Positions 25,390 through 31,948 of a DNA stretch of 39,753 bases are shown one piece after another. Each line of letters begins with the position of its first letter. Within the stretch, counting starts at the first letter, position 1. The DNA comes from Bradyrhizobium oropedii. Its GTDB lineage: Bacteria > Pseudomonadota > Alphaproteobacteria > Rhizobiales > Xanthobacteraceae. Made by a program: the position numbers and the translations under genes. The stretch lies in assembly GCF_020889685.1 (NCBI RefSeq), contig NZ_JACMYO010000068.1, positions 1-39,753 on the forward strand, read 5' to 3'. The notes under the pieces are model-generated. The model was not told where the DNA came from. It saw only the letters and a list, made by a program, of their open reading frames with translations, and made no database searches.

Positions 25390-26559
25390 TCAATCCTCCA
25401 CCCCGACCTCATCCTCATCGTCTGGGGCGAGTTCGAAGTTGACCGGGTTCTCCAAACGATAGGTTTTGGCTTCACGCGCGACTGTTCCGATAACTCGTAC
25501 GTACCGATGCTGATGATGAGCGACGACTGCCGTCTGATAGTCACGGTCGGGCAGGATCAGCGTGACCTTTCGCGTCCGCCCTTCAACTGGAGCTAGCACG
25601 GTAACCATACCGAATGGTGCGGTCTGGTCCCTCTGAAGTTTGATTACTGGACCTTTGATTTCGTAGTTCTCAAGCCGGTCGAAAGCCCGAAAGAGCCGAG
25701 CGGCCTCTTGGAGAGTAGGAATGACATCACTGCTGATGAGTACACGGGAGTGGGCGTCGTTCGGTGTGGGCCGATTTAGGGCCCAAGAAATGGAAAGCTC
25801 AACATTGGCCGGGTCTGTGGGCGAGAAAAGACCGGCTATGCCCTCACATAGATTGGCGCTGACACCGCCAGCCACCGCATTTTGGAACGGGCTAAAGTCC
25901 GGTATCGCTGCTGCCACCGAACTTTCTGCAGCACCGACCGCTAAGCGCACGGATCGCGCCAAGGTCTGGACCACCCGCCGCTCAAAGGGCTCCTCAGGGA
26001 AAAGGTCTGTGTCACTATGAGCCGTCAATTGCGGCGCAACGGGCGACAGAAGTGTGAGCACGTAACTTCCCTGCTCCGTCTGGCCCAACCGCGCCTTCCG
26101 CATGTACTCATTGGCCGCTTGGGGACGCCGCGAGTGGAAGACAGCCTGCGGCTTCACAGTCGAGCATGCGGCCGCATACAGGGTATCGCGCGCGCGCTCG
26201 AAAAGTAGCACTCCCTCGTCAATGTCTACAGTTCCATCCGCTGTGCGCGTAGTCTGAGATGCCAGTCGGACAACATCAAAACCCGAATTGTACAAGTCGC
26301 GGAGAATTTCGAGCTGCGAGCGGTTCTCGACGGCCTCTAGTTCCAGCAGCGCTTCACGAAGCAGCAACGTATAATCAGCGGCACTTCGATCAGCCGGTAT
26401 GAGTATTTCCGCGCTGGGGTGTGATGCGTTGTGCCAAACGGTGAATGGACGCCCGGCCGCATCCCCGAAACGCTCCCAGCCGTGAGCACGCAGATAGCCG
26501 ATGGCGTTTAGGGGCCGGATCGCACCAATCGCAAGCTGGTCCTTTATCGATGCCCTCAT
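25390..26559 (-). CDS. unrecognised 389-aa protein, partner of DUF4365 protein
   Basis: 389 aa, starting at an ATG that overlaps the stop of the DUF4365 gene by 4 nt (ATGA), so the two are translationally coupled. I do not recognise a family. The N-terminal part is mixed alpha/beta (LAIGAIRPLNAIGYLRAHGW), with HNASHPSAEILIPAD and a helical stretch LLLREALLELEAVENRSQLE. A middle section (about 150-290) has ISWALNRP and VLISSDVIPTLQEAARLF. The C-terminal about 80 residues look beta-rich (KVTLILPDRDYQTAVVAHH then YVRVIGTVAREAKTYRL), possibly OB-like, and end in an acidic tail DDEDEVGVED. No ATPase, nuclease or membrane motif was found. It may be the regulatory or target-sensing subunit, but that is a guess. 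Confidence 0.75.
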   Translation of the reverse strand: MRASIKDQLAIGAIRPLNAIGYLRAHGWERFGDAAGRPFTVWHNASHPSAEILIPADRSAADYTLLLREALLELEAVENRSQLEILRDLYNSGFDVVRLASQTTRTADGTVDIDEGVLLFERARDTLYAAACSTVKPQAVFHSRRPQAANEYMRKARLGQTEQGSYVLTLLSPVAPQLTAHSDTDLFPEEPFERRVVQTLARSVRLAVGAAESSVAAAIPDFSPFQNAVAGGVSANLCEGIAGLFSPTDPANVELSISWALNRPTPNDAHSRVLISSDVIPTLQEAARLFRAFDRLENYEIKGPVIKLQRDQTAPFGMVTVLAPVEGRTRKVTLILPDRDYQTAVVAHHQHRYVRVIGTVAREAKTYRLENPVNFELAPDDEDEVGVED

Positions 26560-27077
26560 TGAAGGTCGACCCCGTCAGCAATCTTGGTCATCATAGTTTG
26601 CAACGCTTGGGCGCCGAAGAAGTTTTTTCTGGGTATATGGATCGTCTGTGTCGCGGCGTTGGCGCTCGGCGGCATTGCCTTCAGCGAAACCCAGTAGGCG
26701 CAGTGTCGAAGCATGAGAGCGTGCTCGGATTGCATAATCCACTCTTGGACATCATCAGGGACAAGCACCAGCACCAAAATGCGTGGAATACAGACCTTTA
26801 CATCTCTGAGAGCATCATAGGTCTCTAGGTCCAGAGTATAAGATATAGGGTCGGTCGCGGCCATGCCGCTCATCCGGCACTTCGCCTGAATGTCTATTTG
26901 CGGTTTGTTTAGAACTTTGCCCTGCACGCGAGAGCGCACAAGGTAATCAACCTTGTCATTGTCCAGCGCAACTGCGTCCACTCCGCACCCTGCAGCCGCG
27001 CAGATTGCGCTTATGTAAGCCCCGGAGAATGCGTCTTGGCGATGAGAAATAGCTGCGTAGTCAGAAACAGCAGGCAT
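26556..27077 (-). CDS. DUF4365-family protein, predicted PD-(D/E)XK-type nuclease
   Basis: 173 aa. The sequence fits DUF4365: a helix FSGAYISAICAAAGC, then VALDNDKVDYLVRSR with D44, IDIQAKC with Q64 and K66 (a D..QxK arrangement as in Mrr-like PD-(D/E)XK enzymes), LDLETYDALRD, PRILVLVLVPDD, and CAYWVSLKAMPPS with TIHIPRKNFFGAQALQTMM at the end. I recall DUF4365 being placed in the PD-(D/E)XK clan; the catalytic reading here is inference. First gene of a two-gene unit. A role in defence or DNA damage is a candidate explanation. The ribosome site is weak (GGGGCCCG). Confidence 0.78.
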   Translation of the reverse strand: MPAVSDYAAISHRQDAFSGAYISAICAAAGCGVDAVALDNDKVDYLVRSRVQGKVLNKPQIDIQAKCRMSGMAATDPISYTLDLETYDALRDVKVCIPRILVLVLVPDDVQEWIMQSEHALMLRHCAYWVSLKAMPPSANAATQTIHIPRKNFFGAQALQTMMTKIADGVDLQ

Positions 27078-27290
27078 CGGGCCCCAACGTGCTTACTCAA
27101 TGCGCTCAGTCTTGATTGAATGTTGAGACGTACGCAACCCTACAATGGGCTCGTATAAATCCTAAATGGTCAATAAGGCTTTGCGCCAAAGCGCAAAATT
27201 TACCAAATAAATCAAAAGGATAACTCCTGTCCAGTCCCGCTGCGGAAAATATTCCGCTTGGCGTTTGACCCAACTCAGATGTTCAATATT
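27078..27290. promoter_or_regulatory. AT-richer promoter region of DUF4365 cassette with two palindromes
   Basis: It contains TTTGCGC-CAAA-GCGCAAA (27180-27197; 7-bp arms) and GCGGAA-AATA-TTCCGC (27242-27257; 6-bp arms), both in the stretch upstream of the leftward two-gene cassette. Either could be an operator. The base composition drops noticeably here compared with flanking chromosomal genes. Confidence 0.5.
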
Positions 27291-27434
27291 CCCGTCTCAC
27301 CCGATCGAGGGGCGCTGCGCATCGTCAGGAGTGTTGCGGTGGGATGCGGTGGACGCCGAGGTCACGAGTGACGACGCGTGGCCGAGGTGGACAGCGAAAT
27401 CGTGTGGTCCTGACGCCCTAGCGGCAGGTGTCCT

Positions 27435-27461
27435 CTCGCAAAGCGCTTCGCGCCTTGCGAG
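27435..27461. repeat. hairpin CTCGCAA/TTGCGAG inside dispersed repeat block
   Basis: 7-bp outer arms CTCGCAA / TTGCGAG with a GCGC..GCGC inner part around TTCG. It is part of a longer block (about 27290-27660) that from memory resembles a Bradyrhizobium intergenic repeat family. No coding evidence. Confidence 0.5.
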
Positions 27462-27519
27462 GGCGGTGACAAGCAAGCCCAGTCTCACCGGGGAGAGCAC
27501 GTATAAGCCGTAACCCATC

Positions 27520-27627
27520 GCGCAGGGAAAGCCGGGATGTTTCCGGTTACACCTGTGGTCCGACCTCCGGTGCTTTTTTTATTGCACCGGACCCATGGGT
27601 GCGATCGGCACCCGGCTTTCCCTGCGC
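27520..27627. repeat. long structured inverted repeat with nested hairpin
   Basis: Outer arms GCGCAGGGAAAGCCGGG (27520-27536) and CCCGGCTTTCCCTGCGC (27611-27627) are perfect 17-bp complements. Inside lies a second stem CCGGTGC / GCACCGG (27567-27573 and 27584-27590) around TTTTTTTATT. The folded form would be a long stem with an internal branch, like a small structured RNA or a transposon-derived palindrome. I recall similar units scattered in Bradyrhizobium genomes; not checked. Confidence 0.65.
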
Positions 27628-27724
27628 CCTCTCTTGCAGAGCGGCGAAACGAAATGCAAAAGCTCGGACGATTCATGTCGCGAGAATGCGAAGGCATGAC
27701 CCACGGGCCGCGCAACATACTCGG

Positions 27725-27848
27725 TGTCGTCCCTGCGAAAGCAGGGACCCATAACCACCAACGCTGATTGGCGCGCGATGCTCGAATGACGAGTCCCATC
27801 CACAACATCCGCCGCGGAGTATGGGTCCCTGCTTTCGCAGGGACGACA
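27725..27848. repeat. pair of 28-bp inverted repeats (REP-like unit)
   Basis: 27725-27752 (TGTCGTCCCTGCGAAAGCAG then GGACCCAT) is the exact inverse complement of 27821-27848. Each arm itself contains the palindrome CCCTGC-GAAA-GCAGGG. The 68-nt interior (27753-27820) has no gene. Such paired arms resemble a miniature mobile or BIME-like unit. Confidence 0.8.
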
Positions 27849-27866
27849 GCGGAGAAAGCGCGCGCT

Positions 27867-28793
27867 TTACCCCTCCGCCTCGAGCCACTCCGCGGCGCCG
27901 CGCCAGAGCGTGTCGCGGTGGTCGCTGCGGAAGAAGCCGAAATGGCCGATCTTGGTGACGCCGGCGTCGGCGGGACGGATCGAGATGATCTCAGGCGTGA
28001 TCGACGTAAATGCGGAGCACAGCAGCTCGACCGCGGGCCGCGTCGCCCAGGTGTCGTCGGTCACGCTGAAGGCGCGGAGCTTGCCTTTGTACTTTGCAAA
28101 ATTCTCGCGCGCTGCAAGCGTCGTGTCGTCGAGCAGGTAGCGCTCGCGCATCACCCAGTGCGTCCATTGCTCGAACACGCCCCTCGGCAGGTCCATGCCG
28201 AGGCCGGCCCACGCAGGCACATAGCCGAGCGTGCGCGCAAGCGGCAGGCCGATGCCGTTCATGAAGGCGACGACGCGGTAGCGCTCGGGCGAGTCCATCA
28301 GCTTCCAATAGGCGGCCTGCGCGGCGATCAAGAGCGCGCGCGGGATCTCGGCGTTATTGGCCAAGAGCCCGAGCGCCTGGCCGCCGAAGGAATGGCCGAC
28401 ATAGGCGAAGGGCAGGTCGCGGTAGCGGTAGCGCATCCAGCTCACGGCGGCGGTGGCGTCGAGCGCGGCCCAATCCGCCATCGTGGCCTTGAAGCCGGCG
28501 AGCGACTTCGGCTTGTTGAGGCCGGTCGCCGCCATCGGCCTCGAGTCGCCGGTGCCGCGGTAGTCGTAGGTCACGACCGCCGCGCCGCGGCGGGCGAGGT
28601 AGCCGGCAAAGCCGCGATAGACCTTGCGGGGCACCGCGGTCGCCGAATTGATCAGGACGGCGTGGCGCTTCTTGCCGCGCGGCAGGAACAGCGTCGCGGC
28701 CAGCGGATAGCCGTCCGCGGCGGGCACAACGATGTCGTCGCTAAAAACGTCGTCCAGCGTGGCCTGGGCCACGGCAATTTGGCTGGCATTCAT
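27867..28793 (-). CDS. alpha/beta hydrolase (serine esterase/acyltransferase-like)
   Basis: 308 aa from the ATG at 28793. A TTG start at 28832 would add 13 residues but would run coding sequence through a perfect 18-bp palindrome (28807-28824), so the ATG is preferred. Nucleophile elbow GHSFGG is clear; the oxyanion-side segment INSATAVPRKVY, the strand VVTYDYRGTGDS and the C-terminal IGHFGFFR histidine complete a hydrolase fold. A cap region lies between. It resembles predicted alpha/beta hydrolases of the COG4757 group. Soluble, no signal peptide. Substrate unknown. The gene is divergent from the DAHP synthase gene. Confidence 0.88.
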   Translation of the reverse strand: MNASQIAVAQATLDDVFSDDIVVPAADGYPLAATLFLPRGKKRHAVLINSATAVPRKVYRGFAGYLARRGAAVVTYDYRGTGDSRPMAATGLNKPKSLAGFKATMADWAALDATAAVSWMRYRYRDLPFAYVGHSFGGQALGLLANNAEIPRALLIAAQAAYWKLMDSPERYRVVAFMNGIGLPLARTLGYVPAWAGLGMDLPRGVFEQWTHWVMRERYLLDDTTLAARENFAKYKGKLRAFSVTDDTWATRPAVELLCSAFTSITPEIISIRPADAGVTKIGHFGFFRSDHRDTLWRGAAEWLEAEG

Positions 28794-28806
28794 GGTATGG
28801 TCCAGC

Positions 28807-28824
28807 AAATGCGAATTCGCATTT
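28807..28824. promoter_or_regulatory. perfect 18-bp palindrome in divergent promoter region
   Basis: AAATGCGAA/TTCGCATTT is fully self-complementary. It is 14 nt upstream of the hydrolase ATG (minus strand) and about 115 nt upstream of the DAHP synthase start (plus strand). This fits a dimeric repressor operator, for example TetR or MarR type, overlapping the hydrolase 5' region. No regulator gene is adjacent. Confidence 0.6.
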
Positions 28825-28939
28825 TCCTGCAAGAGTTTGACGGGATTGCAGGATTCCTTCTAGCGGGGGAGCGGGCGGCTGTGTATAAGCCCTCCTTTCC
28901 CGTCGATTAAGTCGCGGTTTTTGCTCAGGAGTTGACCTC

Positions 28940-30328
28940 ATGTCCGAGCGGTGGACACCCGATAGCTGGCGCGCCAAGAAGGTGCTGCAGGTGCCCGATT
29001 ATCCCGATGCCAAGGCATTGGCGGATGTCGAGGCGCAGCTCGCGACCTTTCCGCCGCTGGTGTTCGCGGGCGAGGCGCGCAGCCTGAAGAAGGCGCTGGG
29101 CCGGGTCGCCGACGGCGAGGCCTTCCTGCTCCAGGGCGGCGACTGCGCCGAGAGCTTTGCCGAGCACGGCGCCAACAACATCCGCGACTTCTTCCGCGTG
29201 CTGCTGCAGATGGCCGTCGTCATGACCTATGCCGGCGCGCTGCCGGTGGTGAAGGTCGGCCGCATCGCCGGGCAATTTGCCAAGCCGCGGTCGTCGCCGA
29301 CCGAGAAGCAGGGCGATGTCGAGCTGCCGAGCTATCGCGGCGACATCGTCAACGACATCGCCTTCACGCCGGAAGCGCGCATTCCCGATCCGCAGCGCCA
29401 GCTGATGGCCTATCGCCAATCCGCGGCGACGCTGAACCTGCTGCGCGCGTTCGCCACCGGCGGCTTCGCCAATCTCGGCAGCGTGCATCAATGGATGCTC
29501 GGCTTCCTGAAGGATTCGCCGCAGTCCCGCCGCTACAAGGAGCTCGCCGACCGCATCTCGGACGCGCTGAACTTCATGCGCGCCTGCGGCCTCGATCTCG
29601 AGAGCCATCCCGAGCTGCGCGCCACCGATTTCTACACCAGCCACGAGGCGCTGCTGCTCGGCTACGAGCAGGCGATGACGCGGGTCGATTCGACCACCGG
29701 CGACTGGTATGCGACCTCCGGCCACATGATCTGGATCGGCGACCGCACCCGCCAGCTCGACCACGCCCATGTCGAATATTTCCGCGGCATCAAGAACCCG
29801 ATCGGCCTGAAATGCGGTCCGTCGCTGAAGCCGGACGAGCTGTTGAAGCTGATCGACGTGCTCAGCCCCGACAACGAGCCGGGACGCCTGACGCTGATCA
29901 ACCGCTTCGGCGCCGACAAGGTCGGCGACCATCTGCCCGGCCTGATCCGCGCGGTGCAGCGGGAAGGGCGCAAGGTGGTGTGGTCGTGCGATCCGATGCA
30001 CGGCAACACCATCACCTCGACCTCCGGTTACAAGACGCGGCCGTTCGACCGTGTGTTGTCGGAGGTGAAGGCGTTCTTCCAGATCCATGCGGCCGAAGGC
30101 ACCCATGCCGGCGGCGTGCATCTGGAGATGACCGGGCAGGACGTCACCGAATGCATCGGCGGCGCGCGCGCCATCACCGACGAGGACCTCAACGACCGCT
30201 ATCACACGGTCTGCGATCCCCGCCTCAACGCCGAACAGTCGATCGACATGGCCTTCCTGATCGCCGAGCTGCTGAAGCAGGAGCGCGCCGGCAAGGTCAA
30301 GCCGATGCCGGCCGCTGCCGGATTGTGA
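28940..30328 (+). CDS. aroG: class II 3-deoxy-7-phosphoheptulonate (DAHP) synthase
   Basis: 462 aa; condenses phosphoenolpyruvate and erythrose-4-phosphate, the entry step of the shikimate pathway (cytoplasm). It is the plant/mycobacterial type II enzyme: WTPDSWR near the N-terminus, FLLQGGDCAESFAEH (about 60-75) with the metal-binding Cys, KVGRIAGQFAKPRS, and VWSCDPMHGNTI followed by GVHLEMTGQDVTEC (the metal-site His and Glu), and NAEQSIDMAFLIAELL at the end. CAGGAG lies 8 nt upstream of the ATG. The symbol aroG is used as in mycobacteria; other names are in use. dgkA and an oxidase follow closely on the same strand. Confidence 0.95.
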   Translation: MSERWTPDSWRAKKVLQVPDYPDAKALADVEAQLATFPPLVFAGEARSLKKALGRVADGEAFLLQGGDCAESFAEHGANNIRDFFRVLLQMAVVMTYAGALPVVKVGRIAGQFAKPRSSPTEKQGDVELPSYRGDIVNDIAFTPEARIPDPQRQLMAYRQSAATLNLLRAFATGGFANLGSVHQWMLGFLKDSPQSRRYKELADRISDALNFMRACGLDLESHPELRATDFYTSHEALLLGYEQAMTRVDSTTGDWYATSGHMIWIGDRTRQLDHAHVEYFRGIKNPIGLKCGPSLKPDELLKLIDVLSPDNEPGRLTLINRFGADKVGDHLPGLIRAVQREGRKVVWSCDPMHGNTITSTSGYKTRPFDRVLSEVKAFFQIHAAEGTHAGGVHLEMTGQDVTECIGGARAITDEDLNDRYHTVCDPRLNAEQSIDMAFLIAELLKQERAGKVKPMPAAAGL

Positions 30329-30356
30329 TTTGGGGCAGTGATTTGGGGGCAGTGAC

Positions 30357-30710
30357 TTGCTGAGGTTCTGGCGAGCCACCATCAACTCGCGCAACGGGCT
30401 GGCATTCGCCATTCGCTCGGAGCAGGCGATTCGCGAGGAGGTGGTGGCACTGGTGCTGTCGGTGCCGCTGGCCTGGCTGGTCGGCGCCACAGTGATGCGC
30501 CGGGTCGAGCTGGTCGCGACCGTGGTGCTGGTGCTCGTGATCGAGCTGCTCAACACCGCGATCGAGAAGCTCGCCGACCGTTTGACGATGGATCACGATC
30601 AGCAGATCGGCCGGGTCAAGGACATGGGCTCGGCCGCCGTCGGCGTCGCGCTCATCATGGCCGGGCTGTTCTGGTTGTTCGCGCTGGCCGAGCGCTTGGG
30701 CGCGTTCTGA
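30357..30710 (+). CDS. dgkA: diacylglycerol kinase, DgkA family (integral membrane)
   Basis: 117 aa with a TTG start at 30357, GGGGGC 6 nt upstream. The N-terminal amphipathic helix (LRFWRATINSRNGLAFAIRS) carries E22 (SEQAI) and is followed by three membrane helices. The family active-site segments are IELLNTAIEKLADR and RVKDMGSAAVG, the latter with the Glu/Asp and Asn residues typical of the trimeric enzyme. It phosphorylates diacylglycerol from membrane-derived lipid turnover to phosphatidic acid. Length fits. It starts 28 nt after DAHP synthase and the next gene starts 2 nt after its stop. Confidence 0.94.
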   Translation: MLRFWRATINSRNGLAFAIRSEQAIREEVVALVLSVPLAWLVGATVMRRVELVATVVLVLVIELLNTAIEKLADRLTMDHDQQIGRVKDMGSAAVGVALIMAGLFWLFALAERLGAF

Positions 30711-30712
30711 CC

Positions 30713-31858
30713 GTGAGTGTCGATAAGCCGATCAAGCTTGCGGTGATCGGGCGTGGTCTGATCGGGTCGGCGGCCGCGCGGCATCTGAGCAAGATGGGCC
30801 ATGACGTCGCGCTGATCGGGCCCGACGAGCCGGCGGATTTTGCGCGCCATGGCGGCGTGTTCGGCAGCCACTACGACGAGGGCCGCATCACGCGGCGTTA
30901 CGATCCGCAAGCCTTCTGGCGGCAGATGAACCGCGCTGCGATTGCGCGCTACGACGAGATTGCAGCGGAAAGCGGCGTCGAGTTCTACCGGGAAGCCGGT
31001 GCGCTTCACATCGGTCACCGCGAGACGACCGATGTAGCGTCAGTCGGCGAAGTCTGCCGCGACGAGGGCATCACCTGTGAGGCCTATCAGGATGCAGGGC
31101 TCGCGGAGCGATTTCCATATCTGAAATCGACGACGGGAATGCTGGGCTATTTCGAGCCGCGCGATGCCGGCTATATCTCACCGCGCCGCCTGGTCCGGGC
31201 CCAGACCATCGCAGCCGAGCGCGCCGGCGCCCGGATCATCAACGAGCCTGCGCTGGGGATTTCGGAAAGCGCCTCCGGCGTGACGATCCGGACGGCAGCG
31301 GGCAACGTCGAGGCCGCGCGCGTCCTCGTCGCGGCCGGCGGGCACACCCAATCGCTGCTCGGCCGATCCCTGGGCTTTACGGTCTATGGGCGTACCGTGG
31401 CGCTGTTTCGGCTCAGTGCGGCGGAAGTTCAGCGCCTCGCCGGCATGCCGTCGATGCGCTGTCTCGGGCCCAAGGGCGACAATCCCTATATCCTGCCGCC
31501 GATCCCATATCCGGATGGTCAGACCTGGCTGAAGCTCGGCGGCGATCCGGTCGATCGTGCGCTCGAGAGCGAGGCTGACATCAAGGACTGGTTCCGGTCG
31601 GGCGGATCGGTTGACATGGCGGATCGGCTGCAAACCCAGATCCTCGACCGCATTCGCGACCTCAATTTCGAAGAACGCCGCGTCGTGCCGTGCATGACGA
31701 CCTTTGGCGCCTCCGGCCTGCCCAGCATCGGGCCACTTTCGGAGCGGGTCACGGTTGCATTCGGCTGCTACGGCAAGAGCGCGAAATGTTCGGACGAATT
31801 GGGCCGGCTGGGCGGCATGGCGCTGCTCGGTGAGGTGAGGACAGAGCTTGCCCCCTGA
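30713..31858 (+). CDS. FAD-dependent amine oxidase, sarcosine-oxidase/SolA-like (DAO family)
   Basis: 381 aa from a GTG start 2 nt after the dgkA stop. The Rossmann dinucleotide motif is IGRGLIGSAAARHL (about 12-25, where GxGxxG is typical) with H24 and an acidic tail at the end of strand 2 (LIGPDEP). HVA-like substrate half follows. The covalent-flavin Cys of monomeric sarcosine oxidase corresponds to GCYGKSAKCSDELGRLGG near the C-terminus, where C is present upstream of the SAKCSD segment. It would oxidise a secondary or N-methyl amine and release hydrogen peroxide. The true substrate is not known from the sequence. Probably cotranscribed with dgkA. Confidence 0.82.
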   Translation: MSVDKPIKLAVIGRGLIGSAAARHLSKMGHDVALIGPDEPADFARHGGVFGSHYDEGRITRRYDPQAFWRQMNRAAIARYDEIAAESGVEFYREAGALHIGHRETTDVASVGEVCRDEGITCEAYQDAGLAERFPYLKSTTGMLGYFEPRDAGYISPRRLVRAQTIAAERAGARIINEPALGISESASGVTIRTAAGNVEAARVLVAAGGHTQSLLGRSLGFTVYGRTVALFRLSAAEVQRLAGMPSMRCLGPKGDNPYILPPIPYPDGQTWLKLGGDPVDRALESEADIKDWFRSGGSVDMADRLQTQILDRIRDLNFEERRVVPCMTTFGASGLPSIGPLSERVTVAFGCYGKSAKCSDELGRLGGMALLGEVRTELAP

Positions 31859-31876
31859 CCGGCGCCCGCGATCCCA

Positions 31877-31897
31877 GTGCGATTTCTGCAATCGCAC
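31877..31897 (+). other. 8-bp stem hairpin upstream of nadE
   Basis: GTGCGATT-TCTGC-AATCGCAC. It follows the oxidase gene by 18 nt and precedes the nadE ATG by 51 nt. There is no T run, so it is not a standard terminator. An operator or RNA stability element is possible. Confidence 0.4.
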
Positions 31898-31948
31898 CAT
31901 GATCGGACGACCATTGCAGTTTGCCGTTGTGCGGGACAACATAAAGAT

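Noticed and set aside
27265..27513. Open frame of 82 aa in the repeat block
   Set aside because: No ribosome site, low protein character, and it lies in repetitive hairpin DNA.
28925..30556. Minus-strand open frame of 543 aa opposite DAHP synthase
   Set aside because: Antisense shadow; the plus strand encodes a clear class II DAHP synthase.
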